NCBI RefSeq assembly: GCF_000250675.2
Contig: NC_018681.1
Span: 7,006,001-7,070,000 of the forward strand
From: Nocardia brasiliensis ATCC 700358
GTDB taxonomy: Bacteria > Actinomycetota > Actinomycetes > Mycobacteriales > Mycobacteriaceae
Length of the DNA: 64,000 nucleotides
Reading direction: 5' to 3'
A program made the translations under genes and the position numbers. The notes beneath the pieces were generated by a model. It was not told the origin of the DNA and did not search any database. It saw nothing but the letters and a program-made list of their open reading frames with translations. Shown piece by piece: positions 8,158 through 17,048 of the stretch. How positions within the stretch are numbered: the stretch's first letter is position 1; each line of letters opens with the position of its first letter.

Positions 8158-8462
8158 CATCCGCCCAACCACAACGGGCGCGCGATTTTCTCTGTCCGAA
8201 TAGCCCGTTCCCTGTACTTGTTCCAGCATCGTTGGATTTCGCGACAATGCCGCATGCCCGCTGGGTAGTCTCACCGCAGACCATTCGAGAATGTGACCCA
8301 CACCACTATGGCCCGCGCTGTGCCATCGGCCACATGTCCTTGTTCACCGAATCGCCCAGAGATTACGGTTCGATCAACCAGCAAACTTTCAGTCAACTTC
8401 GCGTGGCGAACCCACCCGAAGCAAGAACCCCGTCGACACCCCTGACCTGAGGGAGCCGAACA
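8158..8462. other. Intergenic region before the 52-residue gene
   Basis: About 300 bases without a supported gene. A 38-codon frame (8334-8450) ends 12 bases before the next start but has no ribosome binding site, so it is not called. No clear terminator or operator was seen. Confidence 0.4.
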
Positions 8463-8621
8463 ATGAAGCGTTCCACCACCATTCTGGCCAGCGTCGCGAT
8501 CATTCTCGGCGGCGCGGCAACCGTCGAGATCCTGGACGGCGGTGATGCCGGCGCCATAATTCTGGAGCACGGCGCGTCCTCCAGCAACCAGCAGGCCGGA
8601 CCCGGCAGCACCCAGCGCTAG
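8463..8621 (+). CDS. Small exported or membrane protein, 52 residues
   Basis: A short gene with a good ribosome binding site (GAGGGAG, seven bases from the ATG). The N-terminus has the positive-hydrophobic pattern of a signal peptide or anchor (MKRSTTILASVAIILGGAA), followed by a hydrophilic tail rich in Ser, Gln and Gly. It ends six bases before the convergent penicillin-binding lipoprotein gene. No family is recognised. The evidence is the ribosome binding site, the signal-like start and the uninterrupted frame. Confidence 0.5.
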   Translation: MKRSTTILASVAIILGGAATVEILDGGDAGAIILEHGASSSNQQAGPGSTQR

Positions 8622-8627
8622 CAGCCG

Positions 8628-10436
8628 TCAGTAACCCCCGGGCAACGCGGCGAACATATCGCGGGTGACCGCGACCGCGTTGTCCGAACTGCCGCCCTTG
8701 ACCAGCAGGGTCGCGAACGCCATATCCCCGCGGTAGCCGACGAACCACGAGTGCGAGCCGCCCTCCACCTCCGCCTCACCGGTCTTCCCGTACACCTCGC
8801 CCTGATCGGCGATCCGCTCGGCCGTGCCGCCGGTGACCACCCGGCGCATCATCGCGCGCAGGCCGGCGATCACCGCCGGGTCGGGCGCGTCGCCGGGATC
8901 ATCGATGGTCGTGGTGCGACCCGCGATCAGGTACGGCACCGGCAGCGAGCCGTGCGCGATCGTCGCCGCCATCAACGCCATGCCGAACGCGCTGACCACC
9001 ACCTTGCCCTGGCCGATGCCGTCCTCGGTGCGCTGCACCAGTTCGTCGGCGGGCGGCACCGACCCGGTGAACGTCGGCAGTCCTGCGATCGTGTAGCCGG
9101 TGCCGAGGCCGAATTTCATCGCGGCGTTGTGCAGGGCGGTGCCCGGCAACCTGCTGGCTATGGTCGCGAACGAGGTATTGCACGACCGCTCGTACGCCGT
9201 GATCATCGGTACATCCCCGACGGTGAAGAGATTGTAGTTGGGAATCATGCGCTCGCCGATGGTGATTCGGCTCGGGCAGGGCAGCACCGTGTCCGGGGTC
9301 GCGATACCGGTGGACATCGCCGCGGCCGCGGTCACCGTCTTGAACACCGAACCGGGCGGATACTGACCGATAGTGGCCACCGGCCCGTCCCGATCGGCCG
9401 CCTTGTTCTGCGCGATCGCCAGGATCGCGCCGGTGGAGGGCCGCAGCACCACCATCATGGTCTGGTCGGGGCGCAGGTCGACCGCGCGTTGCGCGGCGTT
9501 CTGCACGTTGCGGTCCACGCTGAGCGAGAACGACGGCGCGGGTTGCGACGGCACCTCGGTGAGCACGTCGGTATCGGCGCCGTTGGCGTTCATGGTGACC
9601 ACGCTCCAGCCCGCCTTGCCGTCGACCTCCGCGATCACCGTCTTGCGCACCTGCGCGAGCAGGTCCGGCGCGAAAGTGCGATCGGTGGGCACCAGATCCC
9701 ATTCAGAGGTGAGTTGCACGCCGGGCAATCCGATGAGATCGGCACTCACCTGGTCGAATTCGTTCTCGTTGAGCACCATGACGGTGTACGCGCCCGTGGT
9801 GGCGGTGGCCGCGTCCCGGATCGCTTCGGGGGTGAGCTTCGGATCGAAGCGGTTCAGCGCGGCCGCGAGGGCCGTGGCCACCGCGCCGGGATCGGGCGCG
9901 CTCGCGGCGGTGAACGCGACCCGGGACACCTTGCCGGGCACCAGCACATCGCTGCCCGCCTGCTCGTTCACCCGGGCCCGCGGCGCGGGCGTGGCGCGCA
10001 GCGCGAGCGTCTGGGTGTTGCCGAGATTCGGGTGGATGTTCGACGAGGTCCAGCGCACCACCCAGCGGCCTTCGCTGCGGCCCATCTGCAATTGGCCGGT
10101 GTAGCGCCAGGTCCGGTTCTTGGGCAGCCGCCACTCGTAGGTGTAGTCGACGGTCGCGGTGTCACCGCTGACCCGGGCCGAGCCGGTGCGCGCGTCCAGC
10201 CCCTCCGCCTGCAACTGGTCCCACGCGGAATTCAGTGCGGCGGTGGCCTTTTCGGGCTGGTTGGTGAGCCGGGCCGCGGCCGCCGGGTCGTGCCCGGCGA
10301 AGGCCTCGACGAAATCGTCGGCGACCGGCGTCGGCCCCTGCGGACCGCCGCCACAGCCGACGGCGGACAGCGTGAGCACCGCCACGCTCAGCGCGCCGAG
10401 CAGCGATTTTCGCAACGGTACCGTCCTGGTCTGCAT
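8628..10436 (-). CDS. Penicillin-binding lipoprotein (transpeptidase), Rv2864c-type
   Basis: A D,D-transpeptidase of 602 residues, close to the 603 of Rv2864c. A lipoprotein signal peptide ends at LSAVGCGGG. An NTF2-like domain of the MecA-N type follows (DDFVEAFAGHDPAAAARL), then a dimerisation region, then the transpeptidase with SVFK (PPGSVFKTV), SCN (YERSCNTSF) and KTGE (VYGKTGEAEVEGG). It cross-links peptidoglycan on the outer face of the membrane. The ATG at 10436 places the lipobox correctly; an upstream in-frame start would add fifteen residues before the signal peptide. It is downstream of the GNAT, ispG, rip1 and dxr genes, in the order seen in mycobacteria. Confidence 0.9.
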   Translation of the reverse strand: MQTRTVPLRKSLLGALSVAVLTLSAVGCGGGPQGPTPVADDFVEAFAGHDPAAAARLTNQPEKATAALNSAWDQLQAEGLDARTGSARVSGDTATVDYTYEWRLPKNRTWRYTGQLQMGRSEGRWVVRWTSSNIHPNLGNTQTLALRATPAPRARVNEQAGSDVLVPGKVSRVAFTAASAPDPGAVATALAAALNRFDPKLTPEAIRDAATATTGAYTVMVLNENEFDQVSADLIGLPGVQLTSEWDLVPTDRTFAPDLLAQVRKTVIAEVDGKAGWSVVTMNANGADTDVLTEVPSQPAPSFSLSVDRNVQNAAQRAVDLRPDQTMMVVLRPSTGAILAIAQNKAADRDGPVATIGQYPPGSVFKTVTAAAAMSTGIATPDTVLPCPSRITIGERMIPNYNLFTVGDVPMITAYERSCNTSFATIASRLPGTALHNAAMKFGLGTGYTIAGLPTFTGSVPPADELVQRTEDGIGQGKVVVSAFGMALMAATIAHGSLPVPYLIAGRTTTIDDPGDAPDPAVIAGLRAMMRRVVTGGTAERIADQGEVYGKTGEAEVEGGSHSWFVGYRGDMAFATLLVKGGSSDNAVAVTRDMFAALPGGY

Positions 10437-10489
10437 CGGCACCGATGGTAGTGGCCACCTCCGGGCAAACCCCGGCGGCACACCGTGTT

Positions 10490-11356
10490 TCAGTCGAGCA
10501 GGATGGTGGAGAAGGTCGCGATCTGCCGGAATCCGACACGGCTGTAGGCGCGGCGGGCGATCGCGTTGTAGTCGTTGACGTACAGGCTCGCCGTCCGTCC
10601 GGAGGCCACCACAGCGTTCGCGATGGCCGCGGTGCCTGCGGTGCCGCGCCCGCTGCCTCGATGTTCCGGATGCACCCAGACGCCTTGGATCTGACCGGTG
10701 CGCCGCGACAGCGCCCCCACCTCCGCCTTGAACACGACCTCGCCGTCCTCGAAACGCGCCCAGGCCCGGCCGGATTCGATCAAGCTCTGAATGCGCCGCC
10801 GATATCCGCGACCGCCGTCGCCCGCGCGCGGATCGACGCCGACCTCCTCGATGAACATGGCGATCGCGGCGCCGAGATAGCGATCTATTTCGTCCGGGCG
10901 CACCCGCCGCACATTCGGATCAGGAGTCGCCAGTGGCGGTTGTGCGAGCGCGAGCAATGGTTGCTCGCCGCGTAATTCGCGCTCCGGACCCCAATGACCG
11001 ACCAGCATTTCCCACAGCGGCAACGCCAATTCGCGCCGCCCGACCACCGAGGACGCTATTCGCGGCCAGCGCACGGCACGGTCGGCGAAGGCGCGCAACG
11101 CGTCGTGGTCGCCGCGCAGCGGAACCAGATTCGCGCCGGAGAAACACAGCGATTCCGACGGCCCGCCGCGACTCCACAATTCACCCTGTCCGCAGCGCGC
11201 GGCATCGAGACCGAATTCCTGGAGCCGGGCCGCGACCATACACGAGGCCACCGGATCGGCGTCCAGAACTCGAAGGACCTGCGCCAGGTCCCGATTCGCG
11301 AGCTGCCGCGCGGGGACGTATTTCGCCCTTCGCGTCGGCTCCAGCAGACTCCGCAC
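10490..11356 (-). CDS. GNAT-family N-acetyltransferase with DUF4081 N-terminal domain
   Basis: A protein of 288 residues. The C-terminal half is a GNAT domain with the acetyl-CoA loop HPEHRGSGRGTAG and a late YVNDYNAIARRAYSRVGF. The N-terminal half fits the DUF4081 domain that accompanies it in mycobacterial Rv2867c. The acceptor is unknown. It sits between ispG and the penicillin-binding lipoprotein, as in M. tuberculosis, which supports orthology. Confidence 0.85.
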   Translation of the reverse strand: MRSLLEPTRRAKYVPARQLANRDLAQVLRVLDADPVASCMVAARLQEFGLDAARCGQGELWSRGGPSESLCFSGANLVPLRGDHDALRAFADRAVRWPRIASSVVGRRELALPLWEMLVGHWGPERELRGEQPLLALAQPPLATPDPNVRRVRPDEIDRYLGAAIAMFIEEVGVDPRAGDGGRGYRRRIQSLIESGRAWARFEDGEVVFKAEVGALSRRTGQIQGVWVHPEHRGSGRGTAGTAAIANAVVASGRTASLYVNDYNAIARRAYSRVGFRQIATFSTILLD

Positions 11357-11420
11357 GTTGACAGCCTGCCACGAATATCCGCGATGTGGTACGGCTATGC
11401 CGAACGCAACAGTCCCGCTG

Positions 11421-12578
11421 TTAGCCGACCGTGACCACCGGCTCGCCCGAGCCGACGTCCTCGCCCATTTCCTCGGCGATCCGCATGGCCTCTTCGATCA
11501 GGGTTTCCACGATCTGCGCCTCCGGCACGGTCTTGATGACCTCGCCCTTCACGAAGATCTGGCCCTTGCCGTTGCCCGAGGCCACGCCGAGATCGGCCTC
11601 GCGGGCCTCGCCCGGTCCGTTGACGACGCAACCCATCACGGCCACCCGCAGCGGCACCTCCATGCCCTCCAGCCCGGCGGACACCTCGTTGGCCAAGGTG
11701 TACACGTCGACCTGCGCCCGCCCACAGGACGGGCAGGACACGATCTCGAGCTTGCGCGGCCGCAGATTCAGCGACTGCAGGATCTGACCGCCGACCTTGA
11801 TCTCCTCGGCGGGCGGCGCGGACAGCGACACCCGGATGGTGTCGCCGATGCCCTCCGAGAGCAGCGCACCGAACGCCACGGCGGACTTGATGGTGCCCTG
11901 GAACGCCGGACCCGCCTCGGTCACACCGAGATGCAGCGGGTAGTCGCTCTGCGCGGCCAGCTGCCGGTACGCCTCCACCATGATCACCGGGTCGTTGTGC
12001 TTGACCGAGATCTTGATATCGCCGAAACCGTGCTCCTCGAACAGGCTCGCCTCCCACAGCGCGGACTCGACCAGCGCCTCCGGGGTGGCCTTGCCGTACT
12101 TCTCCAGCATCCGCTTGTCCAGCGAACCGGCGTTGACACCGATCCGGATCGGGATACCCGCGGCGCCGGCCGCCTTGGCGACCTCGCCGACTCGGCCGTC
12201 GAATTCCTTGATGTTGCCGGGGTTCACGCGCACCGCGGCACAGCCCGCGTCGATCGCGGCGAAGATGTAGCGGGGCTGGAAGTGGATATCGGCGATCACC
12301 GGGATCTGGCTCTTACGCGCGATCGTCGCCAGCGCGTCCGCGTCTTCCTGACGCGGACAGGCCACCCGCACGATGTCGCAGCCCGAAGCGGTGAGCTCCG
12401 CGATCTGCTGCAGGGTGGCGTTGATGTCGTGGGTCTTGGTGGTGGTCATCGACTGCACGGAGATCGGGTGATCGCTGCCCACTCCGACATTGCCCACCAT
12501 CAGCTGGCGGGTCTTGCGTCGAGGAGCGAGAACGGCCGCGGGCGCGGCGGGCATCCCCAATCCGATTGTGCTGGTCAC
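11421..12578 (-). CDS. ispG: 4-hydroxy-3-methylbut-2-enyl diphosphate synthase
   Basis: GcpE/IspG reduces methylerythritol cyclodiphosphate to HMBPP in the MEP isoprenoid pathway using a 4Fe-4S cluster. The protein (385 residues) has the TIM-barrel part (HPISVQSMTTTKTHDI, then DIVRVACPRQEDA) and a C-terminal reductase part with cluster ligands in VSCPSCGRAQVD and GCVVNGPGEA. Length and order agree with Rv2868c. dxr, an earlier enzyme of the same pathway, is two genes upstream on the same strand, with rip1 between them. Confidence 0.97.
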   Translation of the reverse strand: MTSTIGLGMPAAPAAVLAPRRKTRQLMVGNVGVGSDHPISVQSMTTTKTHDINATLQQIAELTASGCDIVRVACPRQEDADALATIARKSQIPVIADIHFQPRYIFAAIDAGCAAVRVNPGNIKEFDGRVGEVAKAAGAAGIPIRIGVNAGSLDKRMLEKYGKATPEALVESALWEASLFEEHGFGDIKISVKHNDPVIMVEAYRQLAAQSDYPLHLGVTEAGPAFQGTIKSAVAFGALLSEGIGDTIRVSLSAPPAEEIKVGGQILQSLNLRPRKLEIVSCPSCGRAQVDVYTLANEVSAGLEGMEVPLRVAVMGCVVNGPGEAREADLGVASGNGKGQIFVKGEVIKTVPEAQIVETLIEEAMRIAEEMGEDVGSGEPVVTVG

Positions 12579-12721
12579 CTTCGGCTGCCTACTTTCCGTC
12601 CGTACATTCCGGGCCGTTCGCCTACGAGCTTAGTCGCGCCCGCCGAACGGCCACCCTGTGACGCCCGCGACAACGTGCTGTCCCCCAAGTGCCGGCGACA
12701 GGTTACCGCGCCGACGGACAC

Positions 12722-13921
12722 TCAGAACAGTTTGATCGGATTCACGATGTCGGCCACCAGGGTGAGCACCATGTACGCGCCGCCGATCACCACCGCGACG
12801 TAGGTGACCGGCAACAACTTCAGATAGTCCACCGGCCCGCCGGGCGCGAGTCCCTTCCAGCCGCGGATGGTGTTGCGGACCTTCTCGTAGAGGACCACCG
12901 CCATGTGGCCGCCGTCGAGCGGCAGCAACGGCAGGATGTTGAACGCGCCGAGGAAGAAGTTCAGGCTGGCCAGCACCAGGATGAAGACGTTCCACAGGCC
13001 GCGTTCGGCGGTCTCGCCGCCGATCTTGCTGGCGCCGTACACGCTGACCGGGGTCTCCGCGTCGCGCTCACCGCCGGTCACCGCGGTCCACAGTGCGGTC
13101 ACCTTCTGCGGCATCTGGGCCAGCGACTGGAAAGTACGCACGAACATGTCGCCGGTGAACGCGCCCGCGGCGGGGATCGCGGCCAGGACGTTGTACTGGA
13201 CCGGCTCATAGAAATCCATGCCGACGCCGACGGCGCTGACCTCACGTCCCGCGCCGCCGCCCTCGGGGTAGCGCACGACTCGCTCCGGGGTCACCGGAAC
13301 GGTGAGGCTCTGGCCCTCGCGGTCGACGGTGTAGGTGAACGGGCCGTTCTGCTTCTGGGTCTCGGACTGGAATTCCTTCCAGGTCTTCACGCTCACCCCG
13401 TTGACCGCGGTCACCACGTCACCGCGCTGCAATCCCGCCCGCTGCGCCGGACCGGTACCGGTGCACGGTTGCATACTGCCGTCCGGATTCTGTTGCGCCA
13501 CACAGTCCATCACCCCGAGCGCGGTAGCCGGCGGCTGATCGAACCGGGGCAGGCCCCACCCGACGGCGAGGAACACCACCAGGATGTAGCCGAGCAGGAA
13601 GTTCATCGCGATACCGCCCGACATCACCACCATCCGCTTCCAAGTGGCCTGGCGGTACATCGCGCGTTCGACTTCTTCGGGCTGCAATTCGTCCAGCGCG
13701 GTCATGCCCGCGATATCGCAGAAGCCGCCGAGCGGGAGTGCTTTGACTCCGTACTCGGTCTCGCCCCGCCGGAACGAGAAGATCTTCGGCCCGAATCCGA
13801 TGAAGTACCGCCGCACCTTCATACCGGTGGCTTGCGCGGTCCACATGTGCCCGCATTCGTGCAGCGCAATCGAAATCGTGATGCCTAGAGCGAACAGCAC
13901 GAAACCCAACGCGAACACCAT
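12722..13921 (-). CDS. rip1: Site-2 intramembrane zinc protease, RseP/Rip1 type
   Basis: A protein of 399 residues of the M50 family. HECGH lies in the first membrane segment (SIALHECGHMWTAQ), a PDZ domain in the middle (AQRAGLQRGDVVTAVNGVSV) and the second metal motif near the C-terminus (NILPLLPLDGGHMAVVL). It cuts anti-sigma factors within the membrane in regulated proteolysis; in mycobacteria Rip1 acts on several anti-sigma factors. The ATG at 13921 was chosen because it starts directly with the first membrane helix. It lies between dxr and ispG as in Rv2869c. Confidence 0.95.
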   Translation of the reverse strand: MVFALGFVLFALGITISIALHECGHMWTAQATGMKVRRYFIGFGPKIFSFRRGETEYGVKALPLGGFCDIAGMTALDELQPEEVERAMYRQATWKRMVVMSGGIAMNFLLGYILVVFLAVGWGLPRFDQPPATALGVMDCVAQQNPDGSMQPCTGTGPAQRAGLQRGDVVTAVNGVSVKTWKEFQSETQKQNGPFTYTVDREGQSLTVPVTPERVVRYPEGGGAGREVSAVGVGMDFYEPVQYNVLAAIPAAGAFTGDMFVRTFQSLAQMPQKVTALWTAVTGGERDAETPVSVYGASKIGGETAERGLWNVFILVLASLNFFLGAFNILPLLPLDGGHMAVVLYEKVRNTIRGWKGLAPGGPVDYLKLLPVTYVAVVIGGAYMVLTLVADIVNPIKLF

Positions 13922-14131
13922 GTGATTTACAGCCCTCCTGCTGTGCGCAGCTCGCCTGATGACATGCGGCCGCCCGGTCCGGCCGCCCGCAAACCCGGGT
14001 GCGCGAGTCCGTCGCGGCCGCGAGCCCACGACCACAGTAACCGGACACCCACCAGCCCCGGGTGCTCAGTCTGCCAGCCGAGGCTCACCTCGCGAATCGG
14101 AAACCTCCGGACGCAGGTCCCGGCCGCACAC

Positions 14132-15292
14132 CTAGGCCGGGTCGACCCGGCCGCGGGTGAAATCGCGAGCCCACGTGTCGGCGGCCAGGACCTCGGCGAG
14201 CGACGTGGGTTCGGGCCGCCACTGGTCGGCGGCCTCGACCGCCGCCGCGACGGTGCGCACGATCTCGGGGAAGCGGATCTTGCCGTCGAGAAACGCCTGC
14301 ACCGCGACCTCGTTGGCGGCGTTGTACACGGCGGTGACGCTGCCGCCCGCCTCGCCGGCCCGCCGGGCCAGATCGATGGCCGGGAAGACCGCGCTGTCGA
14401 CCGGCTCGAAGGTCCAGGTGGCGGCGGTGCCCCAATCACAGGAGGCGGCCGCGCCGGGCACCCGGTCCGGCCAGCCGAGGGCCAGCGCGATCGGCAGCTT
14501 CATATCCGGCGGGCTCGCCTGCGCCAGCGTGGAACCGTCGGTGAAGGTGACCATCGAATGCACGATCGACTGCGGGTGCACGGTGACGTCGATGCGGTCG
14601 TACGGAATGCCGAACAGCAGGTGCGTCTCGATCAACTCGAGGCCCTTGTTCACCAGCGAGGCCGAATTGAGCGTGTTCATCGGGCCCATCGACCACGTCG
14701 GATGTGTCTTGGCCTCAGCCGGATTCACCGATTCCAGCATCTCGGTGGTCCAGCCGCGGAACGGACCGCCCGACGCGGTGAGCACGAGGCGGTCCACCTC
14801 GTCGGCACGCCCGCCGCGCAGGCACTGGGCCAGCGCGGAATGTTCCGAATCGACCGGCACGATCTGGCCGGGTGCGGCCGCGCGGGTGACGAGTGAACCA
14901 CCGGCGACCAACGACTCCTTGTTGGCCAGCGCCAGCCTGGTCCCCGATTGCAGGGTGGCCAAGGTGGGCTCGAGCCCGAGCGAACCGACCAACGCGTTGA
15001 GCACGACGTCGGCCTCGGTGCGGCGGACCAGTTCGGTCACCGCCGCGGGACCGGCGAGTTCCAGGTCCAAGTGCGCGGCGGCGGCCGGGTCGGCGACCGC
15101 GACATTGCGCGTCCCGGTGGCCGCCATCTGCTGCGCCAGCAGCGCCGTATTACCGCCGCGAGCAGCCAGGCCGACCACCTCGAACCGGTCGGGATTGGCG
15201 GCGATCACCTCGAGCGCTTGGGTACCAATGGATCCGGTGCTGCCGAGGAGCAGGACTTTCACGATGTCGGACACCCGTTCATTGTGGCGCAC
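14132..15292 (-). CDS. dxr: 1-deoxy-D-xylulose 5-phosphate reductoisomerase
   Basis: Dxr catalyses the first committed MEP-pathway step, NADPH-dependent conversion of DXP to MEP, and is the target of fosmidomycin. The 386-residue protein shows the NADPH motif GSTGSIGTQALEV at the N-terminus, the catalytic-site stretches NKESLVAGG and DSEHSALAQCL, and the flexible loop with TWSMGPMNTLNSAS. A GTG inside the first eight codons (VSDIVKV) is an alternative start. It heads the rip1-ispG-GNAT-lipoprotein series. Confidence 0.97.
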   Translation of the reverse strand: MRHNERVSDIVKVLLLGSTGSIGTQALEVIAANPDRFEVVGLAARGGNTALLAQQMAATGTRNVAVADPAAAAHLDLELAGPAAVTELVRRTEADVVLNALVGSLGLEPTLATLQSGTRLALANKESLVAGGSLVTRAAAPGQIVPVDSEHSALAQCLRGGRADEVDRLVLTASGGPFRGWTTEMLESVNPAEAKTHPTWSMGPMNTLNSASLVNKGLELIETHLLFGIPYDRIDVTVHPQSIVHSMVTFTDGSTLAQASPPDMKLPIALALGWPDRVPGAAASCDWGTAATWTFEPVDSAVFPAIDLARRAGEAGGSVTAVYNAANEVAVQAFLDGKIRFPEIVRTVAAAVEAADQWRPEPTSLAEVLAADTWARDFTRGRVDPA

Positions 15293-15419
15293 AGAAAAGT
15301 TCGCCCGACGGGCGTGGCCCGACTGTCAACGACGCCCCGTCGTATGTCACGATATCGAGCAGCAGTCCCTTCGAGGGCGTACCGGAACCCGCGGTACCCG
15401 AACCAGCTAAGGAGCGATC

Positions 15420-15689
15420 GTGGCCGCCACGGAACTCGAACCCGCCAGCACCGAGCGCGGCATCGTCACTCACGTGGACACTGCCGAGGTTCCCTCCGCC
15501 GCCTGGGGTTGGAGCGGCGAATCGCCCAAGACCTTCCGCGTCGCGGGCTGGATCACCGCGCTCATCCTGATCGCGATGGTGATCGGCAACCACAAGGGAC
15601 ATGTCGAGGACATCTTCCTGATCGGCTTCGCCGCCGCCATCGTCGCCATCCTGGTCCGCGACTCGATCCTCAAGCGCAAGCCGAGGTAG
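15420..15689 (+). CDS. DUF2631 membrane protein
   Basis: A protein of 89 residues, GTG start preceded by AAGGAG. The N-terminal half is soluble with AAWGWSGESPKTFRVAGW. Two hydrophobic segments follow (ITALILIAMVIGN, then IFLIGFAAAIVAILV), and the end is basic (LKRKPR). This matches the mycobacterial DUF2631 family (Rv2876-like), which also lies near dxr. Function unknown; probably a small cytoplasmic-membrane protein. Confidence 0.8.
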   Translation: MAATELEPASTERGIVTHVDTAEVPSAAWGWSGESPKTFRVAGWITALILIAMVIGNHKGHVEDIFLIGFAAAIVAILVRDSILKRKPR

Positions 15690-15904
15690 GGAAGTTCGTC
15701 CCGCCCGCGCATGCCCGGCCGCAGGCGTGTGGCGCCGCGATCGACCCGGCCGGCCGGCTCGCGTGCTTGACCACGCCACCGCTCAGGCACCACACGGTCA
15801 TTCGAAGACGACGCATCGTGGCCCTATGCGCATGCGCTGGTCGGCGGCAGCGTGACCGCGGCGGTCACCGGCGAGTTCCGCTGCAACGCGCGAAGTGACG
15901 CGTG

Positions 15905-15930
15905 GGGCGGGCCGGTGTCGCGTCCCGCCC
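15905..15930 (-). terminator. Possible hairpin terminator after the LysR gene
   Basis: GGGCGGG and CCCGCCC form a seven-pair stem with a twelve-base loop, just past the LysR stop in the convergent gap with DUF2631. There is no T tract, so confidence is low. Confidence 0.35.
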
Positions 15931-15932
15931 AC

Positions 15933-16850
15933 TCAGCGTCCGCGTCGCTTCGCCGGCTTCTTAGCCTGCGTTTTCCCGGCAGCCGACCGTTTGGCCGATG
16001 TCTTCTTTTGCGGCGTAGGGCTTTTCGCGCGCGTGGCCGGTGAGCGGGAGCTGCGTTCGGAGCGGCCCCGCACGACGCCGACGAACTCCTCGACCAGGTC
16101 CGTGGTGCGCGCGGCGGGCCACGCCAGGGCGATCTCGGTGTCCGCGCGATCCATGACGGTGCGGTAGACGACATCCTTGCGGGCGTGCAGGCGCGCGATC
16201 GAATGCGGCACCACGGTCACCCCGACGCCCGCGGCAACCAGTTCGATGGCGTCCGCCGCCGCGTCGATATCTGTGGCATCCTGCATCCATTCGCCGGACA
16301 GGTCCGCCATCCCGACCTGTTCGAACGCCGAGATCGGGTGGTCCTTCGGCACCACGACGACCGGCACCTCACGGTAGAGCGGAATCGCGCTCATCCCGTC
16401 CCGATCGATCGGCAGCCGGACGAAGCACAGATCCACCTGCTCGTCGCGCAACGCCGACTCCTGTGCCGCCATCGGCAGCGCCACCACCTCTAGCGGGATG
16501 TCCGGAAACCGCTCGCCCCAGATCCGCGTCCACTTCGACACCGTGACGCCGGGCACGAACCCCACCCGCAGCGCGGGCGCCGCCACCGGAGTCTCGGCCA
16601 CCGCCTCGGCCCGCGCGATCATCTCCCGCGCCGCCGCCAGCAGTTCCGCCCCGTCCGCCGTCAACTGCGTCGGTTGCGCGCCCGGCACGAACAATTTCGT
16701 GCCGAGTTCCGCTTCCAGATCGATCACCGTCTGGCTCAACCGCTGCCGCGAAATGTTCAGCCCCTTCGCCGCCCGCGCGAAATGCAATTCCTCGGCAACC
16801 GCGACAAACCACCGCAGGCGCGCGACATCGATCGACTCGAACCGGCTCAT
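15933..16850 (-). CDS. LysR-type regulator with histone-like lysine/arginine tail
   Basis: A regulator of 305 residues. The N-terminal winged helix reads LRWFVAVAEELHFARAAKGL and ISRQRLSQTVIDLEAELG, and a substrate-binding domain covers about residues 90-260. The last 44 residues are unusual for this family: low-complexity, with repeated AK, KK and KR (QKKTSAKRSAAGKTQAKK), like the C-terminal tails of mycobacterial HU or histone H1. It is divergent from the DUF5997 gene, a pairing I believe recurs in related genomes. The effector is unknown; the tail probably gives non-specific DNA affinity. Confidence 0.85.
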   Translation of the reverse strand: MSRFESIDVARLRWFVAVAEELHFARAAKGLNISRQRLSQTVIDLEAELGTKLFVPGAQPTQLTADGAELLAAAREMIARAEAVAETPVAAPALRVGFVPGVTVSKWTRIWGERFPDIPLEVVALPMAAQESALRDEQVDLCFVRLPIDRDGMSAIPLYREVPVVVVPKDHPISAFEQVGMADLSGEWMQDATDIDAAADAIELVAAGVGVTVVPHSIARLHARKDVVYRTVMDRADTEIALAWPAARTTDLVEEFVGVVRGRSERSSRSPATRAKSPTPQKKTSAKRSAAGKTQAKKPAKRRGR

Positions 16851-16886
16851 GCAGGGAAGCGTATCCGTACCGGATAGGCTGGTAGC

Positions 16887-17048
16887 AATGAGCGAGCGAC
16901 AGCGAGTGAATCAGAGACACAGCCCCCTCAGGCTTACGACGGAGCCGAGCGTCAGCGAGGCGCAGTCAATGAGCGAGCGACAGCGAGTGAATCGAAGGCA
17001 CCGCGCCCTCAGGCTTACGACGGAGCCGAGCGTCAGCGAGGCGCAGTC
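16887..17048. repeat. Two tandem direct repeats of 81 bases before the DUF5997 start
   Basis: Two copies of an approximately 81-base unit (16887-16967 and 16968-17048) differ at only a few central bases. Each begins ATGAGCGAGCGACAGCGAGT and ends GTCAGCGAGGCGCAGTC. The second ends at the GTG start of the next gene. Within each unit, GAGCGAGCGACAGCGAG and the related CCGAGCGTCAGCGAGG form a degenerate internal repeat. Similar GAGCGAAGCGAGTGAATC-type intergenic elements are, from memory, scattered in Nocardia genomes. A promoter or leader role is possible but unproven. Confidence 0.75.

Noticed and set aside
8334..8450. 38-codon frame before the small exported protein
   Set aside because: No ribosome binding site or motif; kept only as a remark in the intergenic entry.
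8751..10451. Long open frame on the plus strand
   Set aside because: It is the antisense of the penicillin-binding lipoprotein gene, rich in His/Arg/Gly, with no domain.
11358..12803. Long open frame on the plus strand
   Set aside because: It is antisense to ispG and has no recognisable motif.
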